From the NCBI GenBank assembly GCA_030141605.1, contig JAQGDQ010002394.1, positions 57,801 through 121,800 of the forward strand: a stretch of DNA of 64,000 nucleotides, written 5' to 3'. Position 1 is the stretch's first letter. The number at the start of each line of letters is the position of its first letter. Positions 55,935 to 64,000 of this stretch are shown here, piece after piece. The notes under the pieces were generated by a model. The model saw nothing but the letters and a program-made list of their open reading frames with translations. It was not told the origin of the DNA and did not search any database. Made by a program: the position numbers and the translations under genes. The stretch is from Tubiluchus corallicola. Taxonomy: Eukaryota; Priapulida; Priapulimorpha; Priapulimorphida; Tubiluchidae.

Positions 55935-56468
55935 TTATTTATTTTTCCACTGATTAAACATTTCCCACAAAGTGATACCTGCACATACTGATATATTGAG
56001 CGAGTGTTTTGTGCCAAGTTGGGGTATTTCAACACATATATCACTTGCAGTGATTATATTATCCTCCACTCCTTTCACCTCGTTGCCAAAAACAAGGGCA
56101 TACCTTTCATTTTCCTTTACTTCAAAATCATTCAACACAGTGCTATTGGTTGTTTGCTCTACGGAAACAATTTTATACCCCTCTTTTTTCAATTTTTGTA
56201 TGACATCTATTGTGTTTTTATAATATTCCCACAATACAGTATTTTCTGCCCCTATGGCTGTTTTATGTATTTCTTTATTAGGGGGGCAAGCACAGATACC
56301 ACACAGGTAAATTTTTTCAATAAGAAAGGCATCGCAAGTACGAAAAACAGAGCCTATGTTATTCATACTTCGCACATTATCCAGCACTACTGCCATAGGA
56401 ATTTTAGAAGCTTTTTTAAATTCTTCTTCTGTTTTTCTATTTAGTTCATTTAAATTCAGTTTTCTCAT
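55935..56468 (-). CDS. SpoU/TrmH family RNA methyltransferase
   Basis: A 177 aa knotted (SPOUT) methyltransferase that forms 2'-O-methyl ribose on rRNA or tRNA. Motifs are VLDNVRSMNNIGSVFRTCDA, ALVFGNEVKGV, and the knot region VEIPQLGTKHSLNISVCAGI. There is no N-terminal L30e-like extension. The RNA target cannot be told from sequence. It heads the unit with rsmA. Confidence 0.92.
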   Translation of the reverse strand: MRKLNLNELNRKTEEEFKKASKIPMAVVLDNVRSMNNIGSVFRTCDAFLIEKIYLCGICACPPNKEIHKTAIGAENTVLWEYYKNTIDVIQKLKKEGYKIVSVEQTTNSTVLNDFEVKENERYALVFGNEVKGVEDNIITASDICVEIPQLGTKHSLNISVCAGITLWEMFNQWKNK

Positions 56469-56569
56469 GGGGAAAATTTATTTCATAAAAAGTAAATAAA
56501 GATAAATTAAAATATGTTATTTTAGCGTCAACTAAAATATAATGTATTAAAAAAACATAATTTAATCAA

Positions 56570-57763
56570 ATGAATATACACGAATACCAAGCAAAAGCGC
56601 TTTTGAAAAGGTATGATGTGCCTGTTCCTTATGGGAAGGTGGTACTTGAAACAGCAAATGCAGTAGCTACTGCTAAAAGAGTTACCGAAAAAACTGATAA
56701 ACAAGGTTGGGCTGTAAAAGCACAAATACATGCAGGAGGTCGAGGGAAAGGGGGAGGAGTAAAGATAGCTAAAACTTTGGAGGAGGTGGAGCAATATACT
56801 AAGCAAATTTTGGGGATGCAACTTGTTACTCCTCAAACAGGTGCTGAAGGTAAGAAAGTAAATAGGGTGTTGATAGAGCAAAACATATATTATCAAGGAG
56901 TAAGCCAACCTGAGGAGTTTTATATGAGCGTGTTGCTTGACCGTAGTAGTGGTAGAAATATTATTATGTATTCTACAGAAGGGGGAATGGATATAGAAAC
57001 TGTAGCAGAAAAAACTCCACACCTTATATATAAAGAAGAAATAAACCCTTCTTTTGGACTATTGCCTTTCCAAGCACGTAAGATAGCCTTCAACCTTGGG
57101 CTAAGTGGCGATGCTTTTAAGAAAATGGTACAATTTGTTATCAGTCTTTATAATGCTTATGTAAAGTCTGATGCTTCGTTGTTGGAAATTAATCCTTTGT
57201 TTAAAACAGCTGATAATCAAGTGTTAGCGGCAGATGCTAAGATAAGTTTGGACGATAACGCTATGTATAGGCATAGGACATATGCGGATATGAGGGATAC
57301 TACTGAAGAAGATCCTGCAGAAATAGAAGCAGCAAAGTATAGCCTCAATTTTATTAAGTTGGATGGTAATGTGGGGTGTATGGTCAATGGAGCAGGACTG
57401 GCAATGGCTACTATGGATATCATCAAGTTATATGGTGGTAACCCTGCCAACTTTCTTGATGTGGGTGGGGCAGCGAGTGCGGAAACGGTGAAGGCAGGAT
57501 TAGAAATTATCCTTAAAGACCCAAATGTAAAGGCGATACTTATTAACATATTTGGAGGTATTGTACGCTGCGATCGCGTGGCTAAGGGAATAGTAGAGGC
57601 TTACAAAGCTATTGGCACAATAGAAGTTCCCGTTATTGTAAGGTTGCAGGGGACTAATGCTCAAGAGGCGAAAGAAATAATAGATAGTTCTGGGTTGAAA
57701 GTTCGCTCTGCCATTACTCTTAAAGAAGCTGCTAATCTTGTGAAAAAAGAGGTAAATAAATAA
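56570..57763 (+). CDS. sucC: Succinyl-CoA synthetase subunit beta
   Basis: A 397 aa subunit starting MNIHEYQAKALLKRYDVPVP, with the ATP-grasp segment KAQIHAGGRGKGGGVK, LLEINPLF and the C-terminal ligase domain GNVGCMVNGAGLAMATMD and NIFGGIVRCD. The partner gene sucD is not adjacent; a hairpin follows, then the hybrid regulator. Confidence 0.96.
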   Translation: MNIHEYQAKALLKRYDVPVPYGKVVLETANAVATAKRVTEKTDKQGWAVKAQIHAGGRGKGGGVKIAKTLEEVEQYTKQILGMQLVTPQTGAEGKKVNRVLIEQNIYYQGVSQPEEFYMSVLLDRSSGRNIIMYSTEGGMDIETVAEKTPHLIYKEEINPSFGLLPFQARKIAFNLGLSGDAFKKMVQFVISLYNAYVKSDASLLEINPLFKTADNQVLAADAKISLDDNAMYRHRTYADMRDTTEEDPAEIEAAKYSLNFIKLDGNVGCMVNGAGLAMATMDIIKLYGGNPANFLDVGGAASAETVKAGLEIILKDPNVKAILINIFGGIVRCDRVAKGIVEAYKAIGTIEVPVIVRLQGTNAQEAKEIIDSSGLKVRSAITLKEAANLVKKEVNK

Positions 57764-57808
57764 AGAGAGGAGATATATTAAGAGTTAGTAGTAAGTATTA
57801 CCTTATCA

Positions 57809-57834
57809 TTTATGCCTGCATTTGCAGGCATAAA
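57809..57834 (+). terminator. Hairpin after sucC
   Basis: TTTATGCCTGCA and TGCAGGCATAAA form a 12-bp perfect inverted repeat (11 usable pairs around a small loop). The T content after it is broken (TTTG TT), so termination is likely but not certain. Confidence 0.65.
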
Positions 57835-57949
57835 TTTGTTCCGTGTCGTTTTTCTTTCCAATACATTTTTTCTTTTTTTTTGAGAGATTTAGTTAAAATA
57901 GTATATATTGTATTATTGTTTTTTTAGAACTATTATAGCTTGAATTTTT

Positions 57950-60900
57950 ATGAAAAGAACTTTCATACTCTTTCTTTCCATTTTTCTATTAATAAATCGC
58001 TCCACTTTTCTATTAGCGAATGTCTCCACACAATTTCATCAATTTAAACATATCACGGTTGACAATGGACTTTCTAACAATAATGTTACAGGTATAATTC
58101 AAGATGATATAGGTTTTTTGTGGTTTGGAACAATAGATGGACTGAACAAGTATGATGGTCATAAAATTACTCATTATAATTTAACTGATAAAGACAGGAC
58201 TACATCAGTAGAGAATAGAATTAGGTGTCTTAAAAAAGACAAAAAAGGCAATATTTATGCGGGCAATAGCCTTGGGAAATTATATGTTTATGATGAAACT
58301 CAGGATGAGTTTAAACTTATATTTTCATTGACTACAAATATTGGACAACTAAAACAAAGTGCCATAAACTCAATCTCCTTTGATAGTAATAATGCAATAT
58401 GGCTATCATATTCGAGAACTATTGTTAAGTATGCAATAGATAAGGGAGAAGAACCAATTGTAATAAAAACAAAAAATAGTATTTTTCATACTTACCAAGA
58501 TTCTAGAGGAAATATATGGGTAGCAACTGAGGAGGGCTTGTGTGTAATGGACTCTGTTACTAATACCGTGAAACCTGTTGAGATAAATAACAGCAGATTC
58601 TCTAATGTTACAGTGCTTAAAATAGCGGAAGATCATAACGGCAATATGTGGTTTGGAACTTTTAGGTCAGGGGTTTTTGTGTATAATCCTAGAAATGCAT
58701 CAATTATTAATTTAGGAAAAAGGTATAGTACTCTTAGAAATTATCCTGTGTACGATATCGCCATACTGCAAAACAAAGATATAATTTTGGGAATAGATGG
58801 AAATGGAATATGGCAATTCAACAGTCAGTTAGAGTTAAAAGAAATTTATAAATTAGATGAGAATAGCAATAAGACTATAAACAATGATGGAGTAAGAAGT
58901 TTACTTGTTGATAATAAAAGTCGTTTGTGGATAGCTACTTGGGGAGGAGGGGTTAATTATTTTGACCCCAATTGGCATAATTTTCGCACCATAACTCACG
59001 TACCCAATAGCGAGGAAAGTTTGAGTAATAATACAGCCCGTTCTTTTATTGAGGATGATGAAGGCAATATGTGGTTTGGAACTAAAAAGGGGATAAGCAT
59101 AAGAACATCTAAGAGAAAATGGAAGCACATTAATGTAAGTAATGGCTTGTCTAATAACATTGTATTGTCCCTAGCCAAAGATAAAAAGGGCAATGTTTGG
59201 GCAGGAACGTTTGGAGGAGGGATAAATAAGATAGATACTCGTAGTGGAAAAATAATCCAATTCATTAAACAAGCAGGAGACAATAGCACATCTACCAATT
59301 TTATATATGCACTTTTTGTAGATAATAATGGAAATATTATAAGTGGAGGTATAAAGGGGCAGTTAAGTGTCTTTTCTCCCTCCGAAAATAAATCTCAACA
59401 AATACCTATATATGATGTTGTAAGCATTGTATATAAAAATAAAAAAGAACTATTGATAGGAACAATAGGGGATGGTGTGTACCTTTTAAATACTGAGACT
59501 TATAAATTCAAAAGAGTATGTAAGCAACTTGAAAGCGAAATAGCACGCAGTATTTTATACGATGAAATAAATAAAATAATGTGGGTAGGAACAGAAGGAA
59601 ACGGGCTTTTTAAAATTGATGAGAAGACAAATACAGTAAAACAGTTTAAAAAAAAAGATGGCTTACCTTCGAACATTGTATATGGAATACAAGCCAATAA
59701 CGACACTTGCTTATGGTTAAGCACTACAAGAGGGCTTTCTCATTTTGATATTAAAACTCAAACTTTTGAAAGCTATTATGTATCCGATGGACTTGAAAGT
59801 AATGAATTCAACTATGGGGCATCAGGAAAAACAAAAACGGGAGACTTAGTTTTTGGAGGAATTAAAGGATTTGTAGTTTTAAACTCTAATTCTATAAAGG
59901 ATAATAAACATAAGGAACTTCCTATTGTTTTGCTCTCTTTGAAAGTGTCAGGTAAAGAGGTCAGAGTAGGGGACGAGAGCAAAATACTGGAACAACATCT
60001 TAATAAAGCAAGGGAAATCACATTACAACACAATCAAAATTCCATTAGCATAGAATTTACTGCTCTCAATTACACCAATCCTCAAAAAACAAGTTACAAA
60101 TGGAAATTAACAGGATATGACGAGCATTGGGGCGAAAATTCTTATTCCAACATTGCAAATTACAATAAACTCCCAGCAGGGGAATACATTTTTATGGTGA
60201 GAGTTTGTGGTAGTGATAAAACAAGACAACTTAAAATAATTGTAAAGCCTATCTTTTGGGAGACAAAATGGGCGTATATGATTTACTTAATTATTTTGCT
60301 AATACTGATAATGGCTGCCTTACACTATTACAATTTGTATTTGAAAAGCAAACACTCCAAAGAGAAAGAGCAATTTTTCATTAATGTTGCCCACGATTTA
60401 AGAAATCCTTTAACACTCATTAAAATTGGCATAGAGAGTATTATTCCATCCCTTTTAAAGCAAAAAAAAGACAAGGAAAACTTCTCTGTCATCAAAGATA
60501 ATACTCAAAAATTAATCAAACTGGTAAATAACATCTTGGACTTTCAAAAGACAGATATAAATAAAGAAAAATTGCGAATTGAGTATCACGATTTTAACTT
60601 GTTTCTTGAAAACATAATACAAACTTTTAAACCTCTTATAGACCAGAGTAAATTAGACCTTAGAATAAAGCTTTCGAAAAAACATAATAAATTTTATTTT
60701 GATAAGGTGATATTGAGTAAGGTATTTAACAATCTTATTTCAAATGCGATTAAGTATAATAAAGTAGGGGGAAGGCTCACTGTAGTTACTGATTCACAGA
60801 GTAAATTCCTTAAAGTAAGCATACAGGACGAGGGAATGGGTATACCCAAAGAACAACACTCCAATATTTTCAAACGCTATTATAGAGCAGAAAATGCTAT

Positions 60901-61885
60901 TAATGCAAATATAACAGGCAGTGGAATAGGTTTGATGTTGTCTAAACAATTGATAGAACTACACCAAGGAAGCATTACATTTTACAGTAAAAAAGACAAG
61001 GGAACGAAATTTATAGTAACCCTACCCACAGACAAAAATAAGTTTAAAAAAGAGGAAATAATAGAACCATCCGCTTCTCCAAAAAAGGAAGAAAGACAAA
61101 ATACAGTTCTACCAAATGAAAGAAAGCAGGCAAAAATACTTATTGTTGAAGACAATAATGAGATAAGGAAACTACTAATCAATAAATTGAAAGAAACTTA
61201 TTTCGTAACAGCAATCACAAATGGAGAAGAAGCTCTTGCAAGAATAAACAAAGAAAATCCTGACATTGTAATATCTGATGTAATGATGCCCATAATGGAC
61301 GGCTTTACACTATGTAAAAAACTAAAAAGCAATCTTGCGACAAGTCATATCCCACTTATATTATTAACTGCATTGACAGCTACTGATTACAAAATAGAAG
61401 GTTTAAAATATGGTGCGGATGCCTACATAGAAAAGCCTTTTAGTTTAAAACATTTGGAAATACGAATAGAAAATCTTTTGAAAAAGAAAGAGCAACTAAA
61501 AAAACAGTTTTTCAAAGAAGACGAGCTGGAAACTTCAAAAAAAATAACTTCACAATTAGACAAAGAGTTCATAGAACAATTGATAGAAATTCTAAGCAAA
61601 AACTACAAGAAGGAAGGATTCTCTGTAGAGACCCTTGCTCAAGAAATAGGAATGAGTAGAACCTCTTTATACCTTAAAATTAAAGCTATAATAGGACAAA
61701 CACCTCAAAAACTCATTAAAATATATCGTCTCAAAAAAAGCAAAAAACTATTAAAAAGAAGTAGCCTTTCTATTAGTGAAATAGCTTATAATACCGGATT
61801 TTCTGACCCTAAATATTTCAGCACAGCATTCAGAAAACATTTTGGCAAAAGTCCTAATAATTATAAAATTAAGATAAAAAAATGA
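57950..61885 (+). CDS. Hybrid two-component system regulator (HTCS)
   Basis: A 1311 aa single-chain sensor-regulator. In order: signal peptide (1-24); Reg_prop beta-propeller repeats (about 35-660, with many copies of the type GNMWFGT or WVGTEGNG); Y_Y_Y domain (about 697-760); membrane helix (about 775-798); HisKA with phospho-acceptor H815 in NVAHDLRNP; HATPase_c (N box near 926-936, DEGMGIP, GSGIGL); receiver with D1110 in SDVMMPIMDGF and the EKPF Lys; and an AraC-type DNA-binding domain (about 1205-1308). HTCS proteins bind glycan breakdown products in the periplasm and activate the nearby utilisation locus; the two sulfatases downstream are likely targets (inference). No TAnnTTTG box is seen upstream. 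Confidence 0.96.
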   Translation: MKRTFILFLSIFLLINRSTFLLANVSTQFHQFKHITVDNGLSNNNVTGIIQDDIGFLWFGTIDGLNKYDGHKITHYNLTDKDRTTSVENRIRCLKKDKKGNIYAGNSLGKLYVYDETQDEFKLIFSLTTNIGQLKQSAINSISFDSNNAIWLSYSRTIVKYAIDKGEEPIVIKTKNSIFHTYQDSRGNIWVATEEGLCVMDSVTNTVKPVEINNSRFSNVTVLKIAEDHNGNMWFGTFRSGVFVYNPRNASIINLGKRYSTLRNYPVYDIAILQNKDIILGIDGNGIWQFNSQLELKEIYKLDENSNKTINNDGVRSLLVDNKSRLWIATWGGGVNYFDPNWHNFRTITHVPNSEESLSNNTARSFIEDDEGNMWFGTKKGISIRTSKRKWKHINVSNGLSNNIVLSLAKDKKGNVWAGTFGGGINKIDTRSGKIIQFIKQAGDNSTSTNFIYALFVDNNGNIISGGIKGQLSVFSPSENKSQQIPIYDVVSIVYKNKKELLIGTIGDGVYLLNTETYKFKRVCKQLESEIARSILYDEINKIMWVGTEGNGLFKIDEKTNTVKQFKKKDGLPSNIVYGIQANNDTCLWLSTTRGLSHFDIKTQTFESYYVSDGLESNEFNYGASGKTKTGDLVFGGIKGFVVLNSNSIKDNKHKELPIVLLSLKVSGKEVRVGDESKILEQHLNKAREITLQHNQNSISIEFTALNYTNPQKTSYKWKLTGYDEHWGENSYSNIANYNKLPAGEYIFMVRVCGSDKTRQLKIIVKPIFWETKWAYMIYLIILLILIMAALHYYNLYLKSKHSKEKEQFFINVAHDLRNPLTLIKIGIESIIPSLLKQKKDKENFSVIKDNTQKLIKLVNNILDFQKTDINKEKLRIEYHDFNLFLENIIQTFKPLIDQSKLDLRIKLSKKHNKFYFDKVILSKVFNNLISNAIKYNKVGGRLTVVTDSQSKFLKVSIQDEGMGIPKEQHSNIFKRYYRAENAINANITGSGIGLMLSKQLIELHQGSITFYSKKDKGTKFIVTLPTDKNKFKKEEIIEPSASPKKEERQNTVLPNERKQAKILIVEDNNEIRKLLINKLKETYFVTAITNGEEALARINKENPDIVISDVMMPIMDGFTLCKKLKSNLATSHIPLILLTALTATDYKIEGLKYGADAYIEKPFSLKHLEIRIENLLKKKEQLKKQFFKEDELETSKKITSQLDKEFIEQLIEILSKNYKKEGFSVETLAQEIGMSRTSLYLKIKAIIGQTPQKLIKIYRLKKSKKLLKRSSLSISEIAYNTGFSDPKYFSTAFRKHFGKSPNNYKIKIKK

Positions 61886-62132
61886 AGCTATGATATCTAA
61901 AATTGACAGGCAGGTTAACTATTTTTGAGAAACAGCGAAGACAGCTTTTAGTCTTTAAACTTGTCATAAGCTAATTTTTAAAAAAATAACTTCTTAATTC
62001 CTACGAAAAGGCAAATATAGCCTTGTAAATAATCAAACCTTTTTTAACAGTAATTAAACCTTAGGTGTGTTCCTTTTAGCGTTATTTGAATTTTTATAAT
62101 AAGAAATATAAATTTCGCAAACAATTTAAACA

Positions 62133-63704
62133 ATGGTAATAAAAAGAATATTAAAGTTCTTCTGTATTTTATTAATTCTAATAAGCACATTCAGTTGTCG
62201 AGCTAAGAAGCAAGAAATACGCCCCAATATTATTTTCATAATGTCGGACGACCACACCCCACAAGCCATAGGGGCTTATGGGCATCAAATATCTACGCTT
62301 GCTCCCACTCCAAATATTGATAGGTTGGCACAAGAAGGAATGGTATTTCAAAATGCTTTTTGCACCAACTCTATTTGCGGACCTAGTAGAGCAGCTATAC
62401 TCACAGGTAAATACAGCCATAAAAACGAATATTATAAAAACGAAGGAGGTGGAGCTTTTAATGGCGACCAACTTACACTACCTAAAATATTACAGAAAAA
62501 CGGATACCAAACGGCTATATTTGGCAAATGGCATCTTGGTAGCATCCCCCAAGGCTTTGATAAATATAAGGTGCTTGTTGGACAAGGTTTGTACTACGAC
62601 CCCATTTATATAGAAGACGGGAAGCGTGTTAAAGAAAAAGGCTATGTAGATGATTTGTCGGCTGACTATACGATGGAATGGATTGAAAATAGAGACAAAA
62701 ACAAGCCTTTCTTTGTTTGCTATCAACCCAAATCGCCACATAGGAACTGGTTTCCTGCCGAAAGGAACAAAAACCTTTTCAATGATTTTGATTTCTCCAC
62801 ACCTGATAATTTTAATGACGACTATGCTACAAGAGTGGCTGCTAGTAAAAATGCGATGGAAATAGAAAATCATATGAACCGTAAGGATTTGAAAGTACCT
62901 CCCCCTCCGGATTTAACAGAGGAAGAACTAGCGGAATGGCATAGATATGGAAATAATGGCGAGTTTTGGACACCTCACGATAGCCTGCAAGGAGAAGCTT
63001 TAAAATATTGGAAATTTCAACAATATATCAAGGATTATTTACGATGTGCAAAAGGGGTAGATGACAATGTAGGGCGTATTTTGGATTATTTAGAAGAAAA
63101 AGGTTTGACAGAGAATACCATAGTAATTTATACATCCGACCAAGGTTTTTACCTTGGAGAACACGGCTGGTTTGATAAACGGTGGATGTATGAAGAATCA
63201 TTTAAAATGCCGTTTTTAATCAAATACCCTAAAAAGATTAAACCCAATAGCGTAGTGGAGCAAATGATAATGAATATTGATTTTGCCCCAACCCTTTTGG
63301 ATATGGCAAACTGTGAAATACCTGAGGAAATACAAGGAAGCAGTTTTAAAGAAATATTACAAAAAGGAAAGGCAAAAAAATGGAGAGATGCTGTGTATTA
63401 TCATTACTACGAGTATCCTTTCTGGCATAATGTAGAGCCTCACTACGGGGTAAGAGATGATAGGTATAAGTTAATTCATTATTATTATACGATGGACAAT
63501 TGGGAACTCTTTGACTTAGAAGAAGACCCACAGGAAATGAACAATGTTTACAACAATCCTGAATATGCAGAGGTAGTAAAAAGAATGAAAAAGAAGTTAA
63601 AAGAACAACAAGAGCTATATGAAGATACAGCACCTATCGAAGAGATGAAAGAAATTACTGCTAAAATGTTAAAGGATACAAACGTTGGACATAACATAAA
63701 ATAA
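62133..63704 (+). CDS. Sulfatase (S1 family), probably acting on sulfated glycans
   Basis: A 523 aa enzyme with a signal that may be a lipoprotein type (ending FSC, C22; the -3 residue is not ideal). The formylglycine site is CGPSR with C82, followed by TGKYSHKN; D39 and D40 in MSDDH bind metal; K132 and H134 lie in FGKWHLG; the second metal site is SDQG with GEHGWFDKR. The overall pattern resembles N-acetylglucosamine-6-sulfatase-type enzymes, but the substrate is not provable from sequence. A formylglycine-generating (anSME-type) maturase would be needed; none is in the window. Confidence 0.93.
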   Translation: MVIKRILKFFCILLILISTFSCRAKKQEIRPNIIFIMSDDHTPQAIGAYGHQISTLAPTPNIDRLAQEGMVFQNAFCTNSICGPSRAAILTGKYSHKNEYYKNEGGGAFNGDQLTLPKILQKNGYQTAIFGKWHLGSIPQGFDKYKVLVGQGLYYDPIYIEDGKRVKEKGYVDDLSADYTMEWIENRDKNKPFFVCYQPKSPHRNWFPAERNKNLFNDFDFSTPDNFNDDYATRVAASKNAMEIENHMNRKDLKVPPPPDLTEEELAEWHRYGNNGEFWTPHDSLQGEALKYWKFQQYIKDYLRCAKGVDDNVGRILDYLEEKGLTENTIVIYTSDQGFYLGEHGWFDKRWMYEESFKMPFLIKYPKKIKPNSVVEQMIMNIDFAPTLLDMANCEIPEEIQGSSFKEILQKGKAKKWRDAVYYHYYEYPFWHNVEPHYGVRDDRYKLIHYYYTMDNWELFDLEEDPQEMNNVYNNPEYAEVVKRMKKKLKEQQELYEDTAPIEEMKEITAKMLKDTNVGHNIK

Positions 63705-63775
63705 ATAAGGGAATGGCTAATAGTATATACTATTTCCTGCTAACAGGTAATATGTCACTATAAATAATAAATTAT

Positions 63776-64000
63776 ATGAAAATAGTAAGCACACTACTCT
63801 TAACATTTATACTTGTCCTTAAAATATCTTCCCAAGAAAAACTCAATGTTCTGTTCATCGCCATAGACGACCTTAAACCACTCATTAATGTTTATGGAGC
63901 AAAACATATAACTACCCCAGCAATGGATAAATTGGCAGAGGAAGGAACTACATTTACCAACAATCACTGCCAGCAAGCTGTATGCGGCCCTTCAAGAGCA
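63776..64000 (+). CDS. Second sulfatase, iduronate-2-sulfatase-like (partial, cut by window end)
   Basis: ATG at 63776; 75 codons are visible before the window ends. A signal peptide (about residues 1-19) is followed by [18 protein letters not shown], which matches the iduronate-2-sulfatase-like start, and the formylglycine motif in [13 protein letters not shown]. It follows the first sulfatase by 71 bp on the same strand. A second, different sulfatase type suggests a multiply sulfated glycan such as a glycosaminoglycan or mucin as the target (inference). Confidence 0.88.
   Translation, partial: MKIVSTLLLTFILVLKISSQEKLNVLFIAIDDLKPLINVYGAKHITTPAMDKLAEEGTTFTNNHCQQAVCGPSRA

Overview
The window looks like a chromosomal segment of an AT-rich member of the phylum Bacteroidota, most likely Bacteroidales. 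The support is phylum-typical content: PorQ of the type IX secretion system, the GldF/GldG ABC module, a CCDC81-type HU domain joined to a SPOR domain, a hybrid two-component regulator beside sulfatases, a GH3/serine-hydrolase fusion, and -7 promoter boxes of the form TAnnTTTG. Most of it is housekeeping. There is one tRNA gene. I see no rRNA, insertion sequence, prophage or CRISPR array.

Layout. 0.1-5.7 kb (minus): a tightly packed run DUF177-rpmF-fabH-bactofilin-atpZ-(4-TM protein)-atpB-atpE-atpF-fabD, so the F0 sector of ATP synthase is bracketed by fatty-acid initiation genes. 5.8-8.1 kb: yicC, an unknown conserved-looking protein, and a decayed ORF. 8.1-16 kb (plus): cysS, a GH3-beta-lactamase-like fusion, mfd. 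16.3-27.5 kb (minus): M28 lipoprotein, BatA-like protein, tRNA(CAT), pyrE, porQ, xseB, moxR, SPOR protein, surA, a frameshifted second peptidyl-prolyl isomerase, and a GNAT-like protein. 27.6-30.9 kb (plus): leucyl aminopeptidase, pdxA and a decayed outer-membrane protein. 31-37 kb (minus): CNNM/CBS protein, then atpA, atpH, glmM and atpG, an unusual order physically separated from atpBEF. 37.1-44 kb: mnmA, MarC, a Lys-rich repeat protein, glnS, folB, and an ECF-sigma operon with Spy/CpxP-like periplasmic proteins. 44.2-49.4 kb (plus): surE-hypothetical-lpxB-gldF-gldG, then HU. 49.5-53.8 kb (plus): an aromatic amino acid operon pheA-aminotransferase-tyrA-(DAHP synthase/chorismate mutase). 53.8-56.5 kb (minus): mgtE, rsmA, a SpoU methyltransferase. 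56.6-64 kb (plus): sucC, a giant hybrid two-component regulator, and two sulfatases, the second cut by the window end.

The most interesting element is at 49552-49679. A 24-codon leader ORF carries a YYFYF codon run and is followed by mutually exclusive hairpins and a strong intrinsic terminator, directly before pheA. It reads as a complete Tyr/Phe ribosome-mediated transcription attenuator. Other points of note are the split and reordered ATP synthase genes, a +1 frameshift in an A9 tract inside a SurA-linked isomerase, two decayed genes, and a set of thirteen recognisable promoters.
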